Assembly: GCF_024714475.1 (NCBI RefSeq)
Contig: NZ_JAMZMI010000003.1
Span: 248,001-312,000 of the forward strand
DNA: 64,000 nt
Source: Marinoscillum sp. MHG1-6
GTDB lineage: Bacteria; Bacteroidota; Bacteroidia; Cytophagales; Cyclobacteriaceae
Direction: 5' to 3'
Below the pieces are notes generated by a model. It was not told the DNA's origin. It saw only the letters and a program-made list of their open reading frames with translations, and did no database searches. The position numbers and the translations under genes are program-made. How positions within the stretch are numbered: the first letter of the stretch is position 1; every line of letters begins with the position of its first letter. Shown here one piece after another: positions 9,401 to 17,600 of the stretch.

Positions 9401-10486
9401 ATTGGTTTCTGAACGGAACCAAAAGTCACCCTTAAAATCCTGGTAGATGGCCTGACTGAATTCTCTCATGATAGCGCGATGATTGATGAAAACCGGATAA
9501 GTCTTATCCTCTAATGGTTCAACCTCAAAAAATTGTTTGTGTCTGACAATCTTGCACAAACCGTGAAAGGTTCCCAGCCAAATGATATCCTCCCCTGAGT
9601 CGTAATGCAACTTATTAATGTTATCCGGGATCCCAAATTCATCTGATGTTTCCAGAAACAAGGTCCCTATCTTCTCACCATCCGGGTTAAACCTCAGCAA
9701 CCCACGGTAAGAATGGATCATCCAGATATTCCCATCATTGTCCTTAACGGACCCCCAGTTTCTTCCTATCCTGAAATTCCAGTATTCCGGTGCCCCGGGA
9801 ACATACTTTTTCCAATAAAGTTCTTCCACTTTGACCGGTTCATTTCTGATGAATTCAAAATTCTTATTCAAATGAATAATTCCCTTTTCGTGCTGAACCA
9901 GCCATTCACCAGCATCATTCTGCCATATCCCCTTGATCCTTTCCGAAACAAAATCGATTAAATCGATTTGCCTGGTTGTCGAATCAATCATATTAAAAAC
10001 CAGAAAATCAAAATCTCTAATGATCAATAATGTATCTCTGGCGAAATGAAGAAACCTGTGCCACGGGATGTCTGTATCGATAACTTTGGAGTGCTCCCGA
10101 TCTATTATTTTGAATCCCTGGCGGGAATTGATCCAAATGCGATTGAGAGAATCTAAATAAAGCCCCCATACTGCCACATTTGGTTCATTCGTAAAAAGGT
10201 AATTGACCTTTTCAAATTCCCTTCCATTATATCTATGAATCCCTACATCATCCGCCACCCACAAAAAACCCTGCTTGTCCTTTACAATCCCATGAACTCT
10301 TGAATGAAACCCAGGGATGCGCTCAACAAAAAGGGAGTTTTGATTGGATTGAGCGTTGCCTCCCCAATTCAAACCAAGAGATAAAAAAATCCAAGTAAGG
10401 AGTCGAACAATCACTACATAATAGGCGACGTACTTATCAATTCTAATTTCTTTCAGTAGTAGCAATATTGGAGCGGTGAAGGGCAT
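6482..10486 (-). CDS. Hybrid two-component system regulator (HTCS), AraC-type output
   Basis: A 1334-residue one-protein signalling system. The order is an N-terminal signal/anchor (about 25-45), a long Reg_prop two-propeller sensor ('GFLWVADDVGIHRYNG', 'GNIWMIHSYRGLLRFNPDG'), a Y_Y_Y domain (about 680-745) and a membrane helix (about 762-780). Next come a histidine kinase ('NISHEFRTPLTLIKGP', phospho-acceptor His814), an ATPase with 'DSGPGIDPQDLDKIFDRFYQ', a receiver ('DLIITDLMMPNMDG', Asp1129; 'EKPF' Lys loop) and a C-terminal AraC helix-turn-helix (about 1225-1325). By family precedent the periplasmic propellers bind an oligosaccharide and the AraC domain activates nearby polysaccharide genes. 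A 21-bp-spaced direct repeat sits about 125 bases upstream. Confidence 0.95.
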   Translation of the reverse strand: MPFTAPILLLLKEIRIDKYVAYYVVIVRLLTWIFLSLGLNWGGNAQSNQNSLFVERIPGFHSRVHGIVKDKQGFLWVADDVGIHRYNGREFEKVNYLFTNEPNVAVWGLYLDSLNRIWINSRQGFKIIDREHSKVIDTDIPWHRFLHFARDTLLIIRDFDFLVFNMIDSTTRQIDLIDFVSERIKGIWQNDAGEWLVQHEKGIIHLNKNFEFIRNEPVKVEELYWKKYVPGAPEYWNFRIGRNWGSVKDNDGNIWMIHSYRGLLRFNPDGEKIGTLFLETSDEFGIPDNINKLHYDSGEDIIWLGTFHGLCKIVRHKQFFEVEPLEDKTYPVFINHRAIMREFSQAIYQDFKGDFWFRSETNLFKTGQVNHEAYIRTAKDYRFFMDYQGKNMCFGEYSSSGELCLLKYSIETEELKFIPLAFKPKEPNDLQKRKFINETEFFGAWQNKWAVIMSVKDSVRILKNHEQLFPEKYDDLECYWFRNDCNGTTWAVTNKGIFYLDIEQLEFVLVPGFEEARKEWMWDLASDGPDVTWMITDKAFWKVDMKTNESRSYPYDQTHGVRGVLVDDLGNPWGIYYNGMMRLDVETLKITYFENGKDWKFTSAGNPPFLKGRDGKFYFEGQNLLISIDPADFQLIDDPLDVFVTQLVIGNDPIDSMNNKYNAGPGFKSLELEHYQNTLIFQLGSTNHQHSEDNQYYYRLSGEDNKWNHLVSHSKGIYHKLSPGEYTLELKMENSFYQNEAYSKIDFVIKTPFWDTGLALFLKVLFIGVILYVTIAEIFRRRHLLLDLEHNKRSTEHLKEVNALKSNFYANISHEFRTPLTLIKGPIDQRLSRATSNEDREEFGLIKRSTDRLLNLVNQLLDLSKVEGKMMKLRCRFGDINRLLIVIASQFSSVALSKSILFEKELEEEVNMFYDEDMVQKIISNLLSNAFKFTSTGGHIKLKSKKSGPSEEFKEGCFEIKVTDSGPGIDPQDLDKIFDRFYQADDSAGRRHEGSGIGLALTKELVELHQGRISVSSISGVGTSFMVRLPLGSAHLESDDVVTAYDNNEKQQEIKSTQLAYNYEPVQTPSMDGNSETNAPVVLIVEDNADLRLYISKQLMEEFEVLLAEDGQIGYDRAVETVPDLIITDLMMPNMDGVELCKACKHDERTSHIPIIMLTAKAEQADRIEGFEVGADAYIEKPFDMSELKIRVDNLIKMRNLLHNKYAGIKIIKPSDIRTESQDDNFIKKVAETIEGGMSESSFSVEQLANQMNLSQIQLYRKLKALTNHSPNELIREFRLERAASLLKQNAGNVSEIAFRVGFENLSYFSKCFRDKYEMTPKKYLEIHLTKADS

Positions 10487-10608
10487 ATATAAATTTAACC
10501 ATTTAAGGGTTAGTTTGTGTACATAGCTTATTACTTGTTATAGGTTTCAATGACTGAAATTCTACACAAGAATTGGTATAGAGAAGTTAGTGATGAAGGA
10601 CGAGGTGG

Positions 10609-10641
10609 ACTGACAGAAATCTTGCATTTACTGACAGATAT
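10609..10641. promoter_or_regulatory. 21-bp-spaced direct repeat upstream of HTCS gene
   Basis: ACTGACAGAAAT (10609-10620) recurs as ACTGACAGATAT (10630-10641), start-to-start 21 bases or two helical turns. The second copy continues into an inverted TGACA/TGTCA. AraC-family proteins often bind half-sites spaced this way. This is a candidate site only. Confidence 0.35.
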
Positions 10642-10845
10642 TTGTCAAAAGGCCCCAGGCATCCACATCTTCTTTGTGAGTAGCGCTGAGTACACCGGTA
10701 CTTGAATTTTCTCCCATCCTGTATACTGATATATTGTTTAAAACGGATGTATTGGTTGCGATCTAATGATCAACCTGTATTTTTCTAGGGATAATAAATA
10801 AAATACTAACCCACTGAAAGATGTGTGGGTGCATTATATTCTGTT

Positions 10846-10975
10846 GTGGTGCCCCCCGCTGGTCCGAGTTTATAACTCGAACCGTCTTCTATGCTTAGAA
10901 TTTATTTTATTTGATGGTATAAGTACTCTCCAAAGTGAAGTAGCGACCCATTGTTGATTATAACACCGACAAGTG
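10846..10975 (+). repeat. REP/MITE-like intergenic element, copy B
   Basis: Starts with CCCCCCGCTGGTCCGAGTTT, including a near-perfect hairpin at 10861-10883 (GGTCCGAGTT / AACTCGAACC). It has an A/T stretch ending TTTATTTGAT and a tail with ATAACACCGACAAG. It is collinear with copy A at 3511-3640. Confidence 0.6.
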
Positions 10976-11043
10976 CGATAGAAGACAACTTGCATTTAAC
11001 CTTTCAGTTTTGTCGTAACCTCATCTTCTGGAGCAACATCTGA

Positions 11044-11193
11044 TCAATCAACATCCTTCATTAGCATAGCTAACCCTAAATCCTCCGAGTCTTCATCGGA
11101 CAGAACTTTTACATCAACGCCCAGTTTTTGTAGGAGTTCTGAAAGAAACTGCAATTCTTTCCGGCTTTTAGGATTAACAACTATTGAAGTCAT
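11044..11193 (-). CDS. Small antitoxin-like protein, orphan
   Basis: About 49 residues if translation starts at the internal Met at 11193 ('MTSIVVNPKSRKELQFL'); a longer frame adds 13 residues upstream. A short beta strand, then 'KSRKELQFLSELLQKLG', then an acidic tail 'DEDSEDLGLAMLMK' resembles the small antitoxin half of RelBE-like modules common in Bacteroidota. No toxin ORF follows downstream, where a REP-like repeat lies instead. It may be a lone remnant. The call is tentative. Confidence 0.5.
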   Translation of the reverse strand: MTSIVVNPKSRKELQFLSELLQKLGVDVKVLSDEDSEDLGLAMLMKDVD

Positions 11194-11308
11194 GTAACTA
11201 AGATAAATAATCAGTAAGGTGCAAACTAACATTCCTTAGCAGTTATACGCTAAACTAGTTTCTGCTGTCCTGTCCAAAATAAGTTGAATTAAGAACCAAC
11301 CCTTCAGA

Positions 11309-12739
11309 CTAATTCAAATGCTCCTCCAAATCCTTGGGATTTTTCACTGTAGGTGGGGTATTGGACATCAGGTCTCTATAAATGATCCTGGTCACCTCGT
11401 TCCAGTCTTCAGCCTCTTTCCAGTAAGGCTGAGGCAGACCTGATTCCCATTTTGATAACATGGCTTTGAGAGAGTCTTTCATATCCGGATACATACTGCT
11501 CAAGTCATCGGTTTCTCCCAGGTTTTGATCCAGGTCATACATGACCTCCAGGCTGTCTTCGGAAGTGATGTATTTCATGTTTTGATTTCTAATGGTGGAC
11601 ATCTCGTCTTTGCGCCAATACAATATATCATGTGGATTCCCCTCCCTGTCACCATTCAAATAAGGCAATATGTTTACTCCATCAAGTTTATTGTCCGTGG
11701 TCGGTTCCTTCCCGGCAACAACGGCAATCGTTCCGTAGATATCCAAAGAAGATGTAAGCCCATCAAACTTTCTACCCCCTTCAACTTCAGCCTTCCAGAT
11801 CACCAAAAAGGGCACTCTGGTCCCGCCTTCATACTGATTTCCCTTCCACCCTTTTAGAGGTGCCACTGAAGAATTATTATTATGAGCTCCTCCATTATCG
11901 CTAAGAAAGAAGATCAGCGTGTTATCATAAATGCCGCTATTTTTCATTTGATTGATCACTTTCCCAATGGCCTCATCCATAGACCAAAGCATAGCTGCAT
12001 AAACGGGTCTGGCATGCGCTTCCCCAAATGATCGGATCACTTCAGCCTTGGCGTGCATCGGTGTATGCGGAGCATTAAAGGCCAGGTACATAAAAAAAGG
12101 GTCAGCATTCCTGGCCTGATCTTCAATATAACCGGCAGCCTGATTTCCTATCGCGTCTGTCAGGTAGTCATCGAACTTCACCGGGGTATAATTCTCAAGA
12201 ATGGCCTTGATATTGCCCGGTTCGTCATCTTTAGCATCCGGAAAGTAGCTCCTTCCCCCAGCCAGAAATCCCCAAAAGTAGTCGAAGCCATTACTTAGCG
12301 GATGCTGATGCGCGGCTTCTCCCAAATGCCACTTCCCGAAAATACTAGTTTGATAGCCCTGTAATTTTAGGTACTCAGCAACCGTCACCTGAACGGAATC
12401 AAAGGCATTGGTAATACCCGGTTCCAGATTACACTCATGCCCGAAGCGCTGTTGATATCGTCCCGTCAACAGACCTGCTCTGCTTGGGCTGCAGACAGAC
12501 GCGGAGACATGGGCATCGGTGAAAATCACACCGTCTTTGGCAAGTGCATCTAAATTCGGAGTGAGAATATCCTTACTACCCATAAATCCAAAGTCGGCGT
12601 AGCCTGCATCATCCGCCAAAATAATAATGATATTAGGCCTTGAATCACCTCTTGATTTTGATGTATTGCCTTTCGAACAGGCTATAAATACTAAAGAAGC
12701 AACCACCAATCCAAATATCAGATACCAAAGCCTTTTCAT
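11309..12739 (-). CDS. Family S1 sulfatase, lipoprotein
   Basis: About 476 residues from the Met at 12739, chosen because the lipoprotein signal starts there ('FGLVVASLVFIAC', lipid Cys21); an in-frame Met lies 7 codons upstream. The sulfatase signature is complete: 'NIIIILADDAGYADFG' supplies metal-binding Asp residues, and 'CSPSRAGLLTGRY' holds Cys83, expected to become formylglycine. 'GKWHLG' and 'FFLSDNGG' follow. It removes sulfate esters from a polysaccharide, anchored in the membrane and facing the periplasm or surface. It diverges from a second sulfatase. No maturation enzyme is in the window. The substrate is unknown. Confidence 0.93.
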   Translation of the reverse strand: MKRLWYLIFGLVVASLVFIACSKGNTSKSRGDSRPNIIIILADDAGYADFGFMGSKDILTPNLDALAKDGVIFTDAHVSASVCSPSRAGLLTGRYQQRFGHECNLEPGITNAFDSVQVTVAEYLKLQGYQTSIFGKWHLGEAAHQHPLSNGFDYFWGFLAGGRSYFPDAKDDEPGNIKAILENYTPVKFDDYLTDAIGNQAAGYIEDQARNADPFFMYLAFNAPHTPMHAKAEVIRSFGEAHARPVYAAMLWSMDEAIGKVINQMKNSGIYDNTLIFFLSDNGGAHNNNSSVAPLKGWKGNQYEGGTRVPFLVIWKAEVEGGRKFDGLTSSLDIYGTIAVVAGKEPTTDNKLDGVNILPYLNGDREGNPHDILYWRKDEMSTIRNQNMKYITSEDSLEVMYDLDQNLGETDDLSSMYPDMKDSLKAMLSKWESGLPQPYWKEAEDWNEVTRIIYRDLMSNTPPTVKNPKDLEEHLN

Positions 12740-13015
12740 TTCATTAACATTTATATACACTCTGTTTCAGGTTTTCAAATCTAGCTGATAGCGAAGCAGG
12801 GCAAAGGGTCTTAATCGTCATGTTAAGGGTGATATCGCTCAGAGTTCTACTAGTTAAATGAGAAGTTCCCCATTTGCTAACATTTATCGCCCATTTCCAG
12901 TAAATCAGAAACATAAACTTAATTTTGACTAATATAACCCCCTATTTAAAAGATGAGTAGCCAAAAAAGAAACTGGAATGGCCTCACTTTGTACTTCAAC
13001 CCAAAGTGATATAAA

Positions 13016-14572
13016 ATGAGAGTTTCGTCAAGCCTCTGGATCCTTTCTATCCTCACCTGTAGCTGTTTTTTTAGAAGCCCCGGCGGCGAGTCCGCTCCTG
13101 AAGGGTATACCCGACCAAACATCATTGTCTTTTATGTAGATGACCTGGGGTTTGGTGATCTGAGTAGCTATGGCGCCAAGGGCGTGCAAACTCCCAATGT
13201 TGACCGGTTGGCCCTGAATGGTATCAGGTTTACAGATGCACATAGCTCCGCCGCTACCTGCACTCCTTCAAGATATTCCTTGTTAACAGGGGAATATGCC
13301 TTTCGAAACAATGCCGAAATTTTACCCGGAGATGCACCCCTCCTGATCGATACGTCCAAATTCACTTTACCTAAAATGCTTAAAAAGGTCGGCTATACGA
13401 ATGGTGTTATAGGGAAATGGCATCTGGGACTTGGTAGTGGTGAGGTCGACTGGAACGGAAAAGTATCTCCCGGACCACTCGAAATCGGGTTTGACTATTC
13501 ATTCCTCCTGCCTGCAACAGGAGACAGGGTCCCAACGGTATATCTGGAAAATTATGAAGTGCTCAATCTGGATAAAAATGATCCGATCACGGTATCCTAT
13601 AACAAGGACCTTGGGCAAGTCAGGGCAACTCCCGAAAATGCACGATATGTATCTGATAAGCAGCACAGCGAAACCCTGATAAACGGTGTAGGTCGAATTG
13701 GTGCCATGATTGGCGGAAAACAGGCCTGGTGGAAAGATGAAGAGTTCCCGGATGTGTTTACCCAAAAGGCTTATTCCTTTATTGAAGCGAACAAAGACAA
13801 CCCATTCTTTCTCTACTTTTCCTTTCATGATATACATGTTCCCCGTCTGCCCAATGAGCGGTTCATCGGGAAGAGCAAAATGGGCCCCAGAGGTGATGCT
13901 ATTGTCCAGATGGACTGGATAACGGGGCAAATTATCAATCAACTAAAATCTTTGGGACTGGAGGAAAACACTCTGATCATTTTCACCAGTGACAATGGCC
14001 CGGTACTCGACGATGGATATGCTGATTTTGCAGTAGAAAAGCTGGGAGATCATCAACCCGGAGGGCCTTACAGAGGAGGGAAATACAGCTCCTTTGAAGG
14101 GGGCACGCGAGTCCCCTTTATCACTTACTGGAAAGGACATATTCAGGCCGGAGTATCGAAAGCCCTCATTTCTCAGGTTGACATCATGGCCTCTATTGCT
14201 AGCCTGCTAGGTATTAAGCTTGAAGAAAATGAAGCAGCCGATAGCGAAGATCTATTACCTGCTTTAATGGGTCAGTCGCCAGAAGGACGTCAATACCTAC
14301 TTGAGGAATCTTATAGATTGGCACTCAGAAAAGGTCCATGGAAATACATTGAACCGCTACCTGATGGTGTAGAACTTAAGCCATGGTTATTAAAGAAAAA
14401 TGTTGATCTCGGTGCTCACGATATACCCCAGCTTTTCAACCTTGACAAAGACCAGTCAGAAGGGATCAATGTAGCCAACGACTACCCCGGAATCGTCCAG
14501 AAAATGAAAGAAAAGCTTGCTTCCATCAGACAGGGCAGCAACCAATCGAACGGTTCCATTGTTAATGAGTAG
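13016..14572 (+). CDS. Family S1 sulfatase
   Basis: 518 residues. The N-terminal signal ends in a Cys-rich stretch ('SILTCSCFF'), so it could be a lipoprotein. Motifs are 'NIIVFYVDDLGFGDLSSYG', 'CTPSRYSLLTGEY' with formylglycine-precursor Cys82, 'GKWHLGLG' and 'FTSDNGPVLDDGY'. It resembles the arylsulfatase-type S1 group and differs clearly from the neighbour at 11309-12739, so the pair probably cuts different sulfate positions. The two genes diverge across a 276-base gap and the second HTCS lies 118 bases downstream, suggesting regulation by that HTCS. Confidence 0.93.
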   Translation: MRVSSSLWILSILTCSCFFRSPGGESAPEGYTRPNIIVFYVDDLGFGDLSSYGAKGVQTPNVDRLALNGIRFTDAHSSAATCTPSRYSLLTGEYAFRNNAEILPGDAPLLIDTSKFTLPKMLKKVGYTNGVIGKWHLGLGSGEVDWNGKVSPGPLEIGFDYSFLLPATGDRVPTVYLENYEVLNLDKNDPITVSYNKDLGQVRATPENARYVSDKQHSETLINGVGRIGAMIGGKQAWWKDEEFPDVFTQKAYSFIEANKDNPFFLYFSFHDIHVPRLPNERFIGKSKMGPRGDAIVQMDWITGQIINQLKSLGLEENTLIIFTSDNGPVLDDGYADFAVEKLGDHQPGGPYRGGKYSSFEGGTRVPFITYWKGHIQAGVSKALISQVDIMASIASLLGIKLEENEAADSEDLLPALMGQSPEGRQYLLEESYRLALRKGPWKYIEPLPDGVELKPWLLKKNVDLGAHDIPQLFNLDKDQSEGINVANDYPGIVQKMKEKLASIRQGSNQSNGSIVNE

Positions 14573-14690
14573 TACCAAACGACTACGTTTTTGATAGAAA
14601 ATAACTTCACCTTCACCCTTCTTTATGAGTGGTGTTTTATGAACGCCCTCTTGATGTATTCTAGCTCCTAACCCGCTATATTTATATACC

Positions 14691-17600
14691 GTGCAGAAGA
14701 AGCATCACCATATTGTGTTTGGCAATACCTGGTATTTGATTCTGACATTTATTGTTGGGTGGTATACACCTGGTCTTTGCCAGTCAGAAAAGCTCAGTAT
14801 TGAACAACATCTCTCAGAATTTAACATTGAATATATCGATATATCGAAAGGGCTCTCAAACAATTTCGTATCAAAAATTGAAAGGGACCAATATTCGATG
14901 ATGTGGTTCGCCTGCGAGGGCGGCCTGAACAGATATGATGGCAAATCATTCAAAATACTTAGACCGGATGAGCGCTATCAGCGTCTGTTAAATGAAAATA
15001 TTGAAACGCTATTTATTGATAGCCGGGAGAACCTGTGGGTCGGGACCAAAAGCGGGGGAATCTCCGTGTATTACCAGGCTTCTGACGAGTTCATCAATCT
15101 AAATGAGCAAATTATTGCCAAAAAAGGAGCTCATGTTATTCGAATCACAGAAATCATTGAAGACCGTGACAGGGATATTTGGGTTGGAACCTGGGGACTT
15201 GGCTTATTAAAATTCTCTGCTGACAATTATCAGCTTACCGCAACTTATTTCAATAACAACATTATACATGACCTGGAATTGGATTCATTCAACAACTTAT
15301 GGGTCGCCCCGGGCAATCAGCTATTTAAATATTCCGTTGATGAATCAAGGTTCATCGATACAGGGATCAAAGTTGGAGTCTGTCAGAGCCTCTTATATGA
15401 CAGCATTTCTGAAAAGTTGCTCATTGGATCTTCAAAGGGCCTTTTTGAATATGACATTAACACAAATGAAATCACCGAGTTTGCCGGGAGTACGAGATTG
15501 GGTCTCAGAGACTTAAACACGGTTAATATTGACAAAAAAGGCCGGATTTGGGTAGGCTCCTGGAATCAGGGGATGTACGTAAGCTCCCAGGACCGGACGA
15601 GCTTTAAAAAATTCAATCTGATACCCGGACAGCCCAACAACACCAATTATGAAACGGTTCTGGATATCTATATCGATGATGATGGGTTAATATGGGTTGC
15701 TACGGGTTATGGAGGTGTAGTGAAACTAAGTCCAAAAAAATCAATCACCCATATCATCAATAAGTTTGATAATGCCATTAACCTTCCTGAAAACAACATT
15801 CAATCCATAGCCAAGGATAGTAAGGGTGCATTGTGGTGCGGAACCTGGGGAGGGGGAATTGGGTATTCGAAAAATCTGCGTTCTTTCGAACAATTACCCG
15901 GCGTAGAAAAAGGAAAGGTCTCCTGCTTTTTGCAATTAGGTGATAAAATGCTGGCAGGAACGGCCTGGGGTCTAAAATTCTATGACATCAATTCACCCCA
16001 GCAAGGCCCGATTAAAAAAATCTACGAGCGAGATAAAGTAAAGTCCATTTACCTGGATCAGGCTAAGCGTTTATGGGTAGGGACCCAACAGAACGGGCTA
16101 TTACTTGTGAGCTATGAGGATCATGGTGATCAGCTAAAAACCAATCTGATCGAATCTTTTTCATTGAAATCCGGGTCACTAGAAAGTGATCGAATCAGTC
16201 AAATTATCGAAGACGATCAGGGTAACATTTGGGTAGGTACCTACAATGGTCTGTATCTTTTGAATCCAGCAGATACTACTTTCACCCGGGTAGAAGCGAT
16301 AAAAGGTCAGCAACTTCCAAGCGTTATTGTACTGTCCATCCTACCAACCTCCGAGGGTGAAATTTGGCTAGGCATGCCGGGCGGACTTTTGAAAACACAA
16401 TGGAATGGCAAAAATCTCGAAATCGTCAAGGTTTTTAATTCAAGTATGGGGCTTAAAAACGATTATATCACTGCAATTACCATTGATCCTGAACAAAATA
16501 TCTGGCTGAGTAATGCTGCCGGTATTGCAACCGTCCGAAAGGAGAATGACAACATCATTAATCTTCTGGGCAACCAAACAGATTCTTACTCCATGAATAT
16601 CAACTCATGCTACAATGATGGCACTCGCATATTTTTCGGTAGCGCTTCAGGCCTCTTTTACTTTGATCCACTTCAGGTAGAACTGTCCAGTGAGCCACCC
16701 AATCTCATTTTCAATCAACTGAAAATAGACAATAAAGAAGTGGCGGTAGGACAGAAAATCAATGACCGCGTAATCCTTAAAAATGCAATCACTCATACAG
16801 ACGCAATAGAGCTCTCCTACAAAGAATCGGTGGCCTCCCTTGGCTTTATTCCGGATCAGTTCCAGAACCGGGAGAACCTCACCTATTACTATCGCTTGGT
16901 TGGACTACAGGATAACTGGATCAACAATGGCAATTCGTCTGAAGTTAATTTCATTGGTTTGGATGCAGGGTATTTTAACCTTGAAGTGAAATGTACCTGG
17001 GACAACGTCCATTTCAGTGACATCAGCTCCATGAAGATACTGGTCTCTCCTCCCCCCTGGCTGTCTGCATGGGCATATACCATTTACGCAATCATTATTA
17101 TCGTATTGGGCTTCCTGATCAACCAGTTTTTGGTCAACAGAACCAAGCTCGAAGCTAAACTCGCCATGGCGAAACTTAGTGAACAAAAAGAGCATGAATT
17201 AACCGAGGCCAAGCTACAGTTTTTCACAAACGTCTCTCATGAGTTACGTACTCCGCTCACGCTCATCACCAGCCCAGTAAGTGAAATATTATCGGATCAT
17301 AAACTTGCGGCAGAACTACGGGAGAAGCTCACCTACATCGAAAGGAATGCCAGCAAGCTTCTAGATCTGATCAACCAGCTCATTGACTTCCGAAAAGCAG
17401 ATCAAAATGAATTAAAACTACGGGTAGCGACAGGCAACTTTGCTCCATTCTTTGAGGAGATCTTCTTATCCTTTAAAGGGTATGCTGAAACCAGAGGGGT
17501 ACATTACGATTTTCAATCAGAGACCCCTGACCTTCAGCTCACCTATGACCGGGATAAAATGGAGGTGGTCATTTGTAACCTGCTATCCAATGCTTTCAAG

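Larger units (their letters stand above)
10487..11043. other. Intergenic region with direct repeat and REP/MITE-like copy B
   Basis: 557 bases upstream of the HTCS gene. It holds a 21-bp-spaced direct repeat (10609-10641), a hairpin ACCCAC/GTGGGT near 10808-10830, and repeat copy B (10846-10975). No ORF is supported. Confidence 0.5.

Noticed and set aside
12920-12927. TAATTTTG as a promoter -7 element for the sulfatase gene at 13016
   Set aside because: It matches the loose consensus, but no -33 TTG is at the right spacing and the sequence is A/T-rich, so chance is likely.
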